Notes: a model not told the origin generated them from the sequence alone. A stretch of 51,027 nucleotides of DNA from Streptomyces sp. I05A-00742 (GCF_013055795.1 NZ_JABETO010000012.1:81093-132119); one strand, 5' to 3'. Shown: positions 23,161 through 31,809, counted from the stretch's first letter. Numbers and translations: made by a program.

Positions 23161-23697
23161 TCAACCCTGGGGCCGGCGACGGCGCCAGTAGGCCCAGGTG
23201 AGGAGCAGCAGCAGCGGCCCCCACAGCATGCCCGGGGCGATGCAGACCCGGGCCAGGATCATCCACCCCGTGCTGTCATAGCCGGTACCGCTCCCGATCC
23301 CGCACCACGCGAGCAGCGTCGGCAGCCAGAACGCCGTTACGCCGATCCCGCCGATCACGGCCGGGATGACGGCCGCGTACCGCGGGATCCGCCTCCCGCC
23401 GATGCGCGGGACCCACGCGGGGACGACCTCGCCCCAGCCGCGCACCAGCCCGAAGGAGAGCAGGGCCAGGAGCTCGGTCATCACGCTCAGGGTCAGAACG
23501 TAGGGGACGGAGATCCAGTAGTTGGGCATGCTCCCGGGCTGGTCGAGCCCCATCTCGAAGCGGAGCGCGAACGGGAGCCGCCAGAGGCACTGCGGGAGCA
23601 GGAGGAGGGGAATGGCATGGGCGATGCGGACTGCCCACCGGGGAACGGGGCGTTCGGTGCGGTGGGGGGCCGGGGGCGCGGTGCTGATCGTCGTCAC
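23161..23697 (-). CDS. Four-helix integral membrane protein
   Basis: 178 residues. Hydrophobic segments are at about residues 24-43 (AHAIPLLLLPQCLWRLPFAL), 63-88 (VPYVLTLSVMTELLALLSFG), 106-130 (YAAVIPAVIGGIGVTAFW) and 147-168 (ILARVCIAPGMLWGPLLLLL), with an Arg-rich C-terminus that should face the cytoplasm. No enzymatic motif is visible. Similar proteins occur widely in actinomycetes next to unrelated genes. It is a single-gene unit. Confidence 0.75.
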   Translation of the reverse strand: MTTISTAPPAPHRTERPVPRWAVRIAHAIPLLLLPQCLWRLPFALRFEMGLDQPGSMPNYWISVPYVLTLSVMTELLALLSFGLVRGWGEVVPAWVPRIGGRRIPRYAAVIPAVIGGIGVTAFWLPTLLAWCGIGSGTGYDSTGWMILARVCIAPGMLWGPLLLLLTWAYWRRRRPQG

Positions 23698-24092
23698 GTC
23701 TCAAGACTCCCGTGCGGCCGCGCGCCCGACCTCCTCCTGGCGGCGGTATCGCCTCCGCCGTGCGGCGGAGCGGCGAGAGGACCGGCAGGTGAGGGCGGGT
23801 AGCGTCATCCGTCATGACAGGCATATGGGCAGGTGCGCGGGACCGGGTGCAGCCCTCCGGGCGGCACCGGACGTGACGGACCGCGTCTTCGGCGCCGTCC
23901 GGCCCGACGGCGGACACCGCTTCGCGCTTCAACCGCCGCTCGCGGAGGCGGCGGAGCCGGACCACGTGGCGGACTGGGCCTGGACCGGCCGGCGCGGGCG
24001 GAACGGAAGGTCGGGGGGCCGCCCCACCCCTTGCCCTCTGTGCCGTCTTGCCCTCTTGAAACCTCTCTCGCCCTCTTGAGGAGACTGACGCC
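23698..24092. other. 395-bp intergenic stretch between divergent genes
   Basis: No supportable gene. A short ATG frame at 23814 gives only 20 codons. One plus frame reads VFGAVRPDGGHRFALQPPLA, then EAAEPDHVADWAW, which could be a fragment of a lost gene. The last part carries the gaggag ribosome site of the SGNH hydrolase. Confidence 0.45.
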
Positions 24093-25274
24093 GTGACCGA
24101 CTGGATCACCACCCCCATCGATCCCCGCATCCTGCGCGGCGCGCTCGACCTGGAACGCACAGAACACGGCGTACTGCCGCACCGGCTGCCCGCCTGGGTG
24201 CGGGAGCAGTTTCCCGACGCGGGCCTGGCACAGGCGGAGTCCCAGCCTTCCGGCGTCCGGCTGGCCTTCCGCACCCGGGCGACCGCCGTCGAGCTGGACG
24301 TCCTTCCCACGAAGCGGGTCTACCAGGGCCTTCCGACGCCGCCGGACGGCGTGTACGAGCTCGTCGTCGACGGCGTTCCGGCCGGCCGGGCCGGTGTGCC
24401 CGGGGGCAACGTCCGTACCGTCGACATGTCCACGGGTACCTCGGTGACCACGCCGGGTGTGCCCGGAACCCTCCGGTTCGACGGTCTTTCCGACACCGAG
24501 AAGGACGTCGAGATCTGGCTGCCGCAGGTGGAGACGGTCGAGCTGATCGCCCTCCGCACCGACGCCCAGGTGGACGCGGTGCCGGACCGCGGCCGCAGGG
24601 TGTGGCTGCACCACGGCAGTTCGATCAGCCACGGTTCCAGCGCGGACGGCCCGACCGGCACCTGGCCGGCGCTGGCCGCCGCGCGGGGCGGTGTGGAACT
24701 GGTCAACCTGGGGCTGAGCGGCAACGCGCTGCTCGACCCGTTCCTCGCCCGCACCCTGCGGGACACCCCCGCGGACCTGATCAGCGTGAAAATCGGCATC
24801 AACCTGGTCAACGCCGACGTGATGCGCCTGCGGGCCTTCACCCCGGCGGTCCACGGCTTCCTCGACACCATCCGCGAGGGGCACCCGGCCACGCCGCTGC
24901 TGGTCGTCTCCCCCGTCCTCTGCCCTCTCCAGGAGGACACCCCGGGCCCCCTCGCCCCCGACTTCGACGGCTCCAGCCTGCGCTTCAAGCCCCTCGGCGA
25001 CCCGGCGGACCGCGCCGCGGGACGGCTGACGCTCAACGTCATCCGCGACGAGCTCTCGCGCATCACCGCGCAACGTGCCGCCACCGACCCGAACCTGCAC
25101 TACCTCGACGGCCGTTCGCTCTACGGCGAGCAGGACTTCGCCGAACTGCCGCTCCCGGACGGGCTGCACCCGGATCCGGCCGGTCACCGGCGGATCGGCG
25201 AGCGGTTCGCGGAGCGGGTGTTCGGGGAGGGCGGGGTGTTCGGGGCGGAGGTTCCCTCGGGCTCCTTCCGGTAG
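24093..25274 (+). CDS. SGNH/GDSL-type esterase (two-domain)
   Basis: 393 residues from a GTG at 24093 preceded by gaggag. The first 165 residues look like a beta-rich accessory domain (TRATAVELDVLPTKR, then VYELVVDGVPAG). The SGNH hydrolase domain follows: WLHHGSSISHG at about residue 170 (block I, nucleophile Ser), NLGLSGNALLDP (block II, oxyanion Gly), VKIGINLVNAD (block III) and DGLHPDPAGHRRIG (block V, Asp and His of the triad). There is no signal peptide, so it acts in the cytoplasm on an ester or acetylated sugar. Such two-domain SGNH proteins resemble carbohydrate esterases; the substrate is unknown. Confidence 0.88.
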   Translation: MTDWITTPIDPRILRGALDLERTEHGVLPHRLPAWVREQFPDAGLAQAESQPSGVRLAFRTRATAVELDVLPTKRVYQGLPTPPDGVYELVVDGVPAGRAGVPGGNVRTVDMSTGTSVTTPGVPGTLRFDGLSDTEKDVEIWLPQVETVELIALRTDAQVDAVPDRGRRVWLHHGSSISHGSSADGPTGTWPALAAARGGVELVNLGLSGNALLDPFLARTLRDTPADLISVKIGINLVNADVMRLRAFTPAVHGFLDTIREGHPATPLLVVSPVLCPLQEDTPGPLAPDFDGSSLRFKPLGDPADRAAGRLTLNVIRDELSRITAQRAATDPNLHYLDGRSLYGEQDFAELPLPDGLHPDPAGHRRIGERFAERVFGEGGVFGAEVPSGSFR

Positions 25275-25519
25275 ATCAGGGCGCACTTACCGGACATTTC
25301 ACACCGGGAGGCGCCCAGATCCACCACTTCCCGCAGACGCCAACCCAGGAACACCCACACGCAAGCCGGGCCCCGACGCACCCGCGGCAGACGCCCCGGC
25401 CTGCCCGCCCCCCGCTCACCGTAGCCAGCCGCTCCAGGCCCAACGGGCCCGATACGAAAGGGCCGGATGCCCGACGGCAATGCCGCCCCACGCACTCATG
25501 CCCAGGGCTACGTCAGCGA

Positions 25520-26068
25520 CTACATCCACGTAGTGGCCGTGGCGACGACCGCGGCCTTCCGGGGCCGGTCCGGGTTCCCGTAGCGGACCTCGACGCGGGG
25601 GTGGGTCCGGAGGAAGTCGCTGTCGACCATGCGCACCTGGCGGGGGTCCTTGACGGTGCGCCGGGCGATGTCGGTGTCGAGGAAGAAGCCGAACTCGCCG
25701 GTCGCGGGCGCGTAGGTGAAGAAATCGCCGCCCTTGTAGGTGCGCTTGAGGCGGTCCTCGGTGAGGGCGAGGGACCAGTAGCCCACACAGTGGCCGGCCG
25801 GACACATGAACCGGTACTCCGCCTTCAGACCGTCCAGTTCCATGGCGCGGAAGGGATTGTCGTCGGCGGCGGGCGCGGAGGGAGCGGCAGTACCCGGCGC
25901 CGCGGACGCCGGTATCGCCGATGCCACCGATGCCGCCGTTACTACCGACGCTGTCGGCGCCGCCTGCTGCGACGCGGCGGACGCGGGCGCGCCCTGGGCG
26001 ACGGCGAGGCTCAGGGCGGCGGTCGCCAGGGTGGTGGCGAGGGCGCGGTACGCGGTGCGGAATGCCAT
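25520..26068 (-). CDS. Secreted hypothetical protein
   Basis: 182 residues. The signal peptide is MAFRTAYRALATTLATAALS, then LAVAQGAPASA. It is followed by a 40-residue Ala/Ser/Pro-rich linker and a compact domain from about residue 70 (DNPFRAMELDGLKAEYRFMC, then AGHCVGYWSLAL, FFTYAPATGEFGFFLDTD). Two cysteines five residues apart may form a disulfide. No family was recognised. A 245-bp gap separates it from the SGNH hydrolase, which is convergent. Confidence 0.65.
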   Translation of the reverse strand: MAFRTAYRALATTLATAALSLAVAQGAPASAASQQAAPTASVVTAASVASAIPASAAPGTAAPSAPAADDNPFRAMELDGLKAEYRFMCPAGHCVGYWSLALTEDRLKRTYKGGDFFTYAPATGEFGFFLDTDIARRTVKDPRQVRMVDSDFLRTHPRVEVRYGNPDRPRKAAVVATATTWM

Positions 26069-26167
26069 GTCCGGTCTCCAGTCCTCTGCGTGATCGGCTC
26101 GATACGAGACGTGATCATCGCCTGGACACCGGCCCCCGGCAACGGCCGGGGAAGGAAACCGGACGGC

Positions 26168-26377
26168 TCAGACAACCCCGTTCAACGGGTTGTTCAAGTT
26201 CACGAGGGTCGCCCCCAGAACCCGCACCTCTACGACACCGTTCATCCCGACAGTGGCGACACCGCCCAGAAGGTTCACATCGGCCTCCGCCTGGGCCGGG
26301 GCCGCCAGGGCGACTCCGCCCACTCCGAGCAGAACGGTGGCGGCGGCCGTGACCAGGACGCGGTGAACGCGCTTCAT
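26168..26377 (-). CDS. Very small secreted protein
   Basis: 69 residues with a strong aggaggag ribosome site before the ATG at 26377. The signal peptide MKRVHRVLVTAAATVLLGVG ... APAQA precedes a 40-residue mature peptide, EADVNLLGGVATVGMNGVVE, then VRVLGATLVNLNNPLNGVV. This peptide alternates hydrophobic residues with Asn/Gly, as in amyloid-prone or beta-structured surface proteins. It has no cysteine and does not carry the chaplin motif. Function unknown. Confidence 0.65.
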   Translation of the reverse strand: MKRVHRVLVTAAATVLLGVGGVALAAPAQAEADVNLLGGVATVGMNGVVEVRVLGATLVNLNNPLNGVV

Positions 26378-26541
26378 CGTGAACTCCTCCTGCGGCCGGG
26401 GCATTCGGAGCCTCCGATCGGGGTACCGCGCTGCCGGTCTGCCCCTGCTCGACAAGTGCCATTCCGCATGTGCGCGCGTGCGCCGCCTTCCGCACTCTCA
26501 ACCGGCGCACGCGCCCCGTACGAGACTTGACGCTCCCGCCT

Positions 26542-27210
26542 TCAGAGGCTGCGGGCGGTGATGTTGCCGTAGGCGGTGGTCGCGTGGATGTCCAGGTCGA
26601 CGGTGCCGTCGGCGTTCTTGAGCGCGTTGTGGATCCGGCCGTAGCCGGTGCCGGCGTCCAGGGAGGCGGAGACTCCGCGGGCGGCGCCGACCGCGATCTC
26701 ACCGTGCTCGGTACGCAGCGCGACCGTGCCGCGCACGGCCTCGGCGATGTTGATGTCGCCCTTCTGGGTGCTGATCTCGGCAGACCCGCCCAGGCGGCCG
26801 ACCGACACGTCGCCGGACAGGAGGACAAGACGGGCGCCCGCGGTCTCGTCGAGCTTCACCGAGGCCCGCGCGCCCTCGAAGGCGACGTCGCCGAGCCGTC
26901 CGACGCCCCGGAGTTCGGCGCTGGCCACCTTCGCTTCGACGCTGGAGCCGACAGGCAGCTGAATGGTCACCTCAACGGATCCGGAGCTGCCGACGATCCG
27001 GTTCTTCACCGGCGCGGCGTCGACCCGCAGGACACCGTCGCTGTACGCGACCGCGATCTCCTCCGCCGCCTTCATATCGCGGCTCTTCGAGGCGTCCGCG
27101 GGCAGGACCTCGACCGTGGTGTCGGCCCGGTCGGCGGCGATGAACCGGATGCGTCCGGCGGGGATGTCGAGGACGGCCGAGACGGGGGCGGAGGTGTCGA
27201 ACTTCTGCAT
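26542..27210 (-). CDS. DUF4097 family beta-helix protein
   Basis: 222 residues; ATG after aaggag. MQKFDTSAPVSAVLDIPAGR, IRFIAADRADTTVEVLPAD, then repeated SGDVSVGRLGGSAEISTQKG, DINIAEAVRGTVALRTEHGE and GYGRIHNALKNADGTVDLDI form the stacked beta-strand pattern of DUF4097 (related to DUF2807, putative adhesin-like beta helices). There is no signal peptide, so it stays in the cytoplasm. It diverges from a GbsR/MarR regulator; the intergenic region carries promoters for both and palindromic operators, so it is probably the regulator's target. The biochemical role is unknown. Confidence 0.85.
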   Translation of the reverse strand: MQKFDTSAPVSAVLDIPAGRIRFIAADRADTTVEVLPADASKSRDMKAAEEIAVAYSDGVLRVDAAPVKNRIVGSSGSVEVTIQLPVGSSVEAKVASAELRGVGRLGDVAFEGARASVKLDETAGARLVLLSGDVSVGRLGGSAEISTQKGDINIAEAVRGTVALRTEHGEIAVGAARGVSASLDAGTGYGRIHNALKNADGTVDLDIHATTAYGNITARSL

Positions 27211-27247
27211 TGTGCTCTCCTTGAGCTCGTTGTTTCCGATGAGGAAA

Positions 27248-27276
27248 ACGCTACGTTGCCTTCACAGATCTGACAA
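27248..27276 (-). promoter_or_regulatory. Promoter of the DUF4097 gene
   Basis: On the minus strand ttgtca (27271-27276) is followed after 17 bases by tagcgt (27248-27253), a good match to a housekeeping sigma promoter. It starts transcription about 30 nt before the ATG. An inverted caacg/cgttg pair (27274-27278, 27283-27287) overlaps the -35. Confidence 0.6.
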
Positions 27277-27324
27277 CGCCACCGTTGCGTCAATTCATCG
27301 TTTCCGCAGGTAGAAGCCATAAAT

Positions 27325-27336
27325 TCGTTGCAACGA
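27325..27336. promoter_or_regulatory. Operator palindrome 1 (tcgttgcaacga)
   Basis: A perfect 12-nt palindrome in the DUF4097/GbsR intergenic region. A second identical copy lies 44 bp away, center to center, about four helical turns. Confidence 0.65.
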
Positions 27337-27368
27337 CTTCACGACTAACGCAACAACGCCACCCCACT

Positions 27369-27380
27369 TCGTTGCAACGA
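27369..27380. promoter_or_regulatory. Operator palindrome 2 (tcgttgcaacga)
   Basis: An identical second copy. It covers the -35 hexamer of the regulator's own promoter (ttgcaa 27372-27377), which fits autorepression. Confidence 0.65.
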
Positions 27381-27401
27381 CTCGAAAGTGAACGCTATGC
27401 T
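27372..27401 (+). promoter_or_regulatory. Promoter of the GbsR/MarR regulator gene
   Basis: ttgcaa (27372-27377), an 18-base spacer and tatgct (27396-27401), 32 nt before the ATG. The -35 lies inside operator 2. Confidence 0.55.
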
Positions 27402-27433
27402 TGGCGACACCACGGACCACAAAGGAGCGCGCG

Positions 27434-28186
27434 ATGCCGGGAGGCAGACTCACCCAGCAGGAACGCCAGCAGATCGCGCTGGGACTGGCCGACGGCCTCG
27501 CCTACGCAGAGATCGCCAGGCGCCTCGACCGCCCGACCTCGACCATCACACGCGAGGTCATGCGCAACGGCGGCCCCACCGCATACCGCGCCGACCTGGC
27601 CCACCGCGCCACCGAACGTCGCGCTCACCGCCGCAGGCAGCCCGCGCCCCGGGACCCGAAGACGCCCCCGCAGGCCCACGGGCGCGACGCCGAAGCCGTG
27701 CGGGAGTACGAGGAGACGTTCACCACCGTCCTCATGGCTTCGGGCGTGCCCAAGATGATGGCCCGGGTGCTGGCCTGCCTCACCCTCACCGACACCGGCA
27801 GCCTCACGGCGTCCGAACTCGCCCAGCACCTCCAGGTCAGCCCGGCGTCCATCTCCAAAGCGGTCGCGTTCCTCGAAAGCCAGAGCCTCGTCCGCCGGGA
27901 ACGCGACGAACGCCGCCGCGAGCGCTACATCGTCGACGACGACATCTGGTACCAGTCGATGGTGGCCAGCGCCCGGTCCACCGCCCACCTCGTCGAGATC
28001 GCACGGCAGGGCGTCGGCACTCTCGGCCCCGGCACCCCGGCCGGCGTCCGCCTCGAAAACATCGCCCGCTTCCTCGACTTCGTCTCCGAGAGCATCACCC
28101 GCGCCGCCGAGCAGGCCCGCGACGTCCTCTACACGAAGCCCGGAACGGCCTCAGACGCCGCAGCCCGGCCGAGCTCGGACCGCTGA
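27434..28186 (+). CDS. GbsR/MarR-type regulator with N-terminal IS30-like HTH
   Basis: 250 residues from the ATG at 27434 (aaaggag). Residues 1-45 (LTQQERQQIALGLADGLAYA, then EIARRLDRPTSTITREV) resemble the HTH of IS30-type transposases (HTH_38). Residues about 95-165 (ACLTLTDTGSLTASELAQHL, then SPASISKAVAFLESQSLVRR) form the winged HTH of GbsR/MarR proteins. The C-terminal part is helical (dimerisation). Two HTH modules in one protein are unusual but I recall this arrangement as recurring beside DUF4097 genes in Streptomyces. It probably represses itself and the divergent DUF4097 gene through the palindromes. A ggccacc/ggtggtc stem at about 28195-28210 may terminate it. Confidence 0.85.
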   Translation: MPGGRLTQQERQQIALGLADGLAYAEIARRLDRPTSTITREVMRNGGPTAYRADLAHRATERRAHRRRQPAPRDPKTPPQAHGRDAEAVREYEETFTTVLMASGVPKMMARVLACLTLTDTGSLTASELAQHLQVSPASISKAVAFLESQSLVRRERDERRRERYIVDDDIWYQSMVASARSTAHLVEIARQGVGTLGPGTPAGVRLENIARFLDFVSESITRAAEQARDVLYTKPGTASDAAARPSSDR

Positions 28187-28437
28187 CGGATAGGCCGGCC
28201 ACCTCGGTGGTCACAGCCAAGGGACGATCTACCATCCGCTCTTCCAGCACTCGGGGGAGCCGGCCAGCGCCCCCAGGCAAACGCGGCCCGCTCCCAGCAC
28301 CGACGACCCTGACGGCATGACCTCCTACCTGCCGTTGCTCGCCCGGGGCCGCTACGGGGAGCGGTGACGCACGCGTACGCCCGACGCCGCGTAACGACCG
28401 CTGCGCCCCTCCCCGTCCGCCCCCTGAGCCCCACAGC

Positions 28438-28746
28438 TCACTCGGACCCGGCAGCCCCCTTGGACCCCGCCTCCCGCTGCTGCCGCTGCTGCTGCCGCCG
28501 CGTCCGGCGGGCCACGCCCACCGTCACCCCGAAGCCGAGCCCCAGGGCCAGACCGAGGCCGATGTTGTCGAACACGAGCAGCCCCAGGCCGAGACCGATC
28601 GACAGCCCGAGGGACATACACAGGGCGAGATCGGTGTCGTCCGCCGACGCCCCCTTCTTCCCGCCCCCGCCGCTCGTACCGTTCACGCCGTCCGCCTTGC
28701 CGGCATCGTCCGCATCGTTCACGCCGTTCACCCCGTCTGTTGCCAT
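28438..28746 (-). CDS. Small glycine-rich membrane protein
   Basis: 102 residues from the ATG at 28746, four bases after the stop of the permease gene upstream, so the two are co-transcribed; a GTG at 28782 is an alternative that would overlap it. The N-terminal 40 residues are hydrophilic (Asn/Asp/Gly-rich). A hydrophobic region with glycine-zipper spacing follows (MSLGLSIGLGLGLLVF, then IGLGLALGLGFGVTVGVA, about residues 43-80). The C-terminal Arg/Gln-rich tail (RRTRRQQQRQQR) is probably cytoplasmic. Function unknown; perhaps a partner of the permease. Confidence 0.65.
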   Translation of the reverse strand: MATDGVNGVNDADDAGKADGVNGTSGGGGKKGASADDTDLALCMSLGLSIGLGLGLLVFDNIGLGLALGLGFGVTVGVARRTRRQQQRQQREAGSKGAAGSE

Positions 28747-28750
28747 GGGC

Positions 28751-30538
28751 TCATTGTCCTGGAAGCGCCGTTTCCCCTTCACGTCCCCTCCCGGAGAGCC
28801 GAGCCGCGACGAAGGAGGCGAGCAGCGCGAGGAGGACGCACGCCACGGCGGTCGGTACCGTCACGGACCACGGCACCCCACGAACGACGGGCACGGCAGC
28901 CCCGTCGACCCACCGGTTGCAGAGCCAGGCCGTCACCGTCTGCGTCACAAACGTGACGAACGTGCCCGAGGCAGCGGCCACCGACATCACAAGGACCGCC
29001 TTCCTGACGGACAGGCCCGCGGTGGTGGTGACGACGGCGATGAGCGCGGAAAGCACTGCCGGCCCGAGGAGCACGACAAGGGCGGTCCACAGATAGCGGT
29101 TGCGCGGACTGCCACTGCCGCCCGTCCACTCGTCGGCGGACATCATCCTGACGCCCCCCGCACCACTTTCACCGTGCTCCTCCATCCCGTACAGCACCGA
29201 GACGAAGGAGTTGGAATCGTGCGAGATGTAGGACGCGGTGGCCCGCATTGACCGGTCGTGATCCGCCACCACGGCCTGCGGGACGAGGACTTCGGACAGG
29301 ACCAACGGGGTACGCACGACGGCGACCACCCTCAAACCGGTGGCAGTACCGTCCGCCAGCCGGACGGGAAGGCGGTCACCGACCCGCCAGTGCCGGGCCT
29401 TCGCCAGCCGGGTGGAGACGGCCACCGTCCCCGGCCCCTTGAGCTCCGCGAGAGAACCGGCCTCGACCGGCAGGTCCCAGGCCCGGGTGATGTCCCCGTC
29501 GACCGCCGTCGCCTCGGTCACCGGCCCTCCCCGCCCGTCACCGCGCTTCCCGAGGGCGGACAGCCGGGTACCGGCCACGGTGGTCGTGTGCAGCCCGCCG
29601 CGCGCTCCCCCCAACTCCCGCAACCCCTCAACAACCTCATCGGGCGGAAGACCGTCCGGACCGTCCGTCTCGACGACGTACTCGGCCCGCAGCACCGCCC
29701 GCGTCTGCCCGTCGCGCGCCTCGGCGAACACGACGGCGGAACCCACCACGCTGCCGGCCAGGGCCACCACGAGGAACGCGGGCGTCGCCGACGAGAAGAC
29801 CACGGCCCGCCGGGCGGAGGGCCGGGCGATCACCACCACCGTGCCGATGACCAGAAGCTCCCACATCAGCAACCAGACCGACAGATTGCGCGGCTCGCCC
29901 AACAGCGTCTGCCGGAGCAGTGGTTCAGGCCTCACGGCAAGGAGGACCGGCACCGCGGCCGCCACCGCGAGAAGGACGACGCCCGCCAACAGACGCCCGA
30001 GACGCAGCCACTTGAGCCCCGCCACCCCTCGGACGGCAGCCACACAGGCCCCAGCCACGGCAACAGCGACCCCGACACCCGCCGCGATCACCAACGGCCC
30101 CGCCACGACCGGCACGGTGAACCCACCGGGGACCAGCCCCCGCCGAACCACCCAGCCACCCACACTCCGCACACCGACCGCCGCCGCCAGAACCCCACAG
30201 ACCGCCCCGCCGAACGCGACCAGCAGCACCTCCCCCACCACCCGCACCGGCGCGGCTCCCCGACACCGTGCGGCGACCGCCCGCGCGAAGCCCGAACCGA
30301 CGGCCCAGACCGAAACGAAGCCGGACACGCCCACCGCGGAAAGAAACAGCCTCTTCAACGAGGGCGCCGCAGGATCCGGACTCCCGACACCCGCCGCCGC
30401 CTCGACGAGCAGACCACCGACCCCGGCCAGCCCCGCCCCAACGACCAATGCCACAAACGGCCCGACGTACACGAGCCACGGCCGACGCCCCACTGGGCAC
30501 TCCCTCTTCAGCGCCCCCTGCGCCATACCCCACGACAC
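28751..30538 (-). CDS. FtsX/MacB-like ABC permease without adjacent ATPase
   Basis: 595 residues from a GTG at 30538; an ATG at 30526 is equally possible, as neither has a good ribosome site. About ten hydrophobic segments are visible: one near residues 25-45, a group between about 60 and 275, and three at about 480-505, 515-540 and 560-582. They surround a large extracytoplasmic domain (about 275-475; ELKGPGTVAVSTRLAKARHW, then LPVRLADGTATGLRVVAVVR). This is the lower half of the double-FtsX layout seen in actinobacterial lipoprotein or antibiotic exporters. No nucleotide-binding subunit lies nearby, so it must borrow one or be non-functional. Its only neighbour in the same direction is the small glycine-rich protein. 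Confidence 0.75.
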   Translation of the reverse strand: MSWGMAQGALKRECPVGRRPWLVYVGPFVALVVGAGLAGVGGLLVEAAAGVGSPDPAAPSLKRLFLSAVGVSGFVSVWAVGSGFARAVAARCRGAAPVRVVGEVLLVAFGGAVCGVLAAAVGVRSVGGWVVRRGLVPGGFTVPVVAGPLVIAAGVGVAVAVAGACVAAVRGVAGLKWLRLGRLLAGVVLLAVAAAVPVLLAVRPEPLLRQTLLGEPRNLSVWLLMWELLVIGTVVVIARPSARRAVVFSSATPAFLVVALAGSVVGSAVVFAEARDGQTRAVLRAEYVVETDGPDGLPPDEVVEGLRELGGARGGLHTTTVAGTRLSALGKRGDGRGGPVTEATAVDGDITRAWDLPVEAGSLAELKGPGTVAVSTRLAKARHWRVGDRLPVRLADGTATGLRVVAVVRTPLVLSEVLVPQAVVADHDRSMRATASYISHDSNSFVSVLYGMEEHGESGAGGVRMMSADEWTGGSGSPRNRYLWTALVVLLGPAVLSALIAVVTTTAGLSVRKAVLVMSVAAASGTFVTFVTQTVTAWLCNRWVDGAAVPVVRGVPWSVTVPTAVACVLLALLASFVAARLSGRGREGETALPGQ

Positions 30539-30887
30539 TATCTACAGCATCGGAAACCACAGAAGACCCAGGAGGCCCAAAGAAAGATCACTCAAGATCG
30601 CCCAAGATCCCCCGGACACACGTCAGCCCCCGGCGCTCTCCACACCGGACCGCTGATCTGGGCCGTCACCCATGATCCCGATCCCGGGCATGTGCTTTCC
30701 GGGGGCCTGGCCAGTCGACGAGATGGGGGTCACTCGGGCCGATGAACGTCTCCATCGACGGTGCGGCTCTCACCGTTGGCTGGTGTATGTCCAGTTTGCT
30801 CCTCATTCGCCCAGAGTCAAGACCCCGGACCAAACCACACCCGCACACGAAAAAGCCCAGGTCAGAAGGTGCAGGATGCGTTCCCGG
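30539..30887. other. 349-bp stretch with no gene; repeat of the tRNA terminator arm
   Basis: No supportable gene. At about 30849-30864 the sequence aaaaagcccaggtca repeats the arm of the tRNA-Thr terminator found at 31769-31806 (14 of 15 bases in direct orientation with 31768-31782). This may mark the far end of an excised or decayed integrated element. Confidence 0.5.
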
Positions 30888-31470
30888 TCAGCGGGAGCGT
30901 TCTGCCAGGGTCAGCAGCAGATGAGCCGATTCCGGGCGGAGGAAGTCGGAGTGGGCGCCCGAGGGGTGGAGGCGGGTGCGGCGGCTGCCGCGGTAGAGCC
31001 AGTCGGGCCCGAGGGGTCGGTCCGCTCCGAATCCAAGTAGCCCCCAGCAGATGCCCGATGACGTACGGGGCATGGCCCTGACCCTCGGCGCTCATCGCAT
31101 GCGCCCGGTCTCTGATCCTCTCGTAGCCCTTCATGCCGGGCAGGCTGGACGACGGCCAGCGGACCACGACGCACCAGGGGCGGTACCCGGGCCTCAGGGC
31201 CGGGTAGCGGTCCGGGGCCGACTCGTACAGCTCGACGGCCTGCTCCAGCAGTCGCACGGCGGTCCGGGTCGCCTGCGCCGGCGGGGCCTGCCAACCGTGC
31301 ACGTAGACATGGATATCGGTGGTCCCGGCGGGGACGACCAGGCGGCGCGCCAAGTGCGAACGGGTTGTGAAACTCCCCGCGCGAAGCGCCTCACCAGCCA
31401 CTGGCCTATCGCGCCCGCCGTGTGCTCGCCGATACAGAGTATCCTGCGGCTCCCCGACGCTGATCATGGA
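30888..31470 (-). pseudogene. Alpha/beta-hydrolase-like gene, frameshifted and truncated
   Basis: The minus frame reads RRLVVPAGTTDIHVYVHGWQ, then RPWCVVVRWPSSSLPGMKGY, and AHAMSAEGQGHAPYVIGHLLG. The strand followed by HGW is the oxyanion region of DUF900-type hydrolases. After HLLG (about 31040) the frame changes: the natural continuation GYLDSERTDP is in another frame. The catalytic GHSxGG block and the 3' half are missing. The N-terminus also lacks a plausible start. Confidence 0.6.
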
Positions 31471-31599
31471 CCCTCGTGGCGGCCACCTGCAACGTGCCCG
31501 AGCAGTCAACCCTACTGACAGACCAGGGGGGTTGTCAGGAGGTCGCGGCCCGAAGCCGGCCTCACGGCGAGCCGGGCCGGCTGGGCGCCACCTCCGGCC

Positions 31600-31787
31600 T
31601 CCCGCCGATCCGGCTCCACGACCTGCGCCACTGCGCAGCTGCCCTCATATCGGCCGCCGACATCGACATCAAGATCGCGTCGGACACCCTCGGGCGCAGC
31701 GACACGCGCATCACACGGGCCGTCTCACGGCACCCCGGGCCGCGTGACCGCCATGCTCCGAGCAACGCAAAAGCCCAGGCCACGTAA
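31600..31787 (+). pseudogene. C-terminal remnant of a tyrosine integrase beside tRNA-Thr
   Basis: LPPIRLHDLRHCAAALISAA, then DIKIASDTLGRSDTRIT resembles the integrase catalytic block (HDLRH followed by the LGHSS-type helix). The catalytic Tyr that normally follows (TADTYTxV) is replaced by TRAVSRHPG, so it is inactive. Its 3' end lies 22 nt from the tRNA 3' end, the classical position of an integrase used by tRNA-targeting elements. Confidence 0.7.
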
Positions 31788-31806
31788 CTACATGACCTGG
31801 GCTTTT
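31769..31806 (-). terminator. Rho-independent terminator of tRNA-Thr
   Basis: aaaagcccagg (31769-31779) and cctgggctttt (31796-31806) form a perfect 11-bp stem with a 16-nt loop; on the minus strand the stem ends in a T run. It sits three bases after the tRNA 3' end. Confidence 0.85.
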
Positions 31807-31809
31807 CTG

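Noticed and set aside
24093..25274. Secreted esterase interpretation of the SGNH protein
   Set aside because: There is no signal peptide at the GTG start with a good ribosome site, and the N-terminus is hydrophilic.
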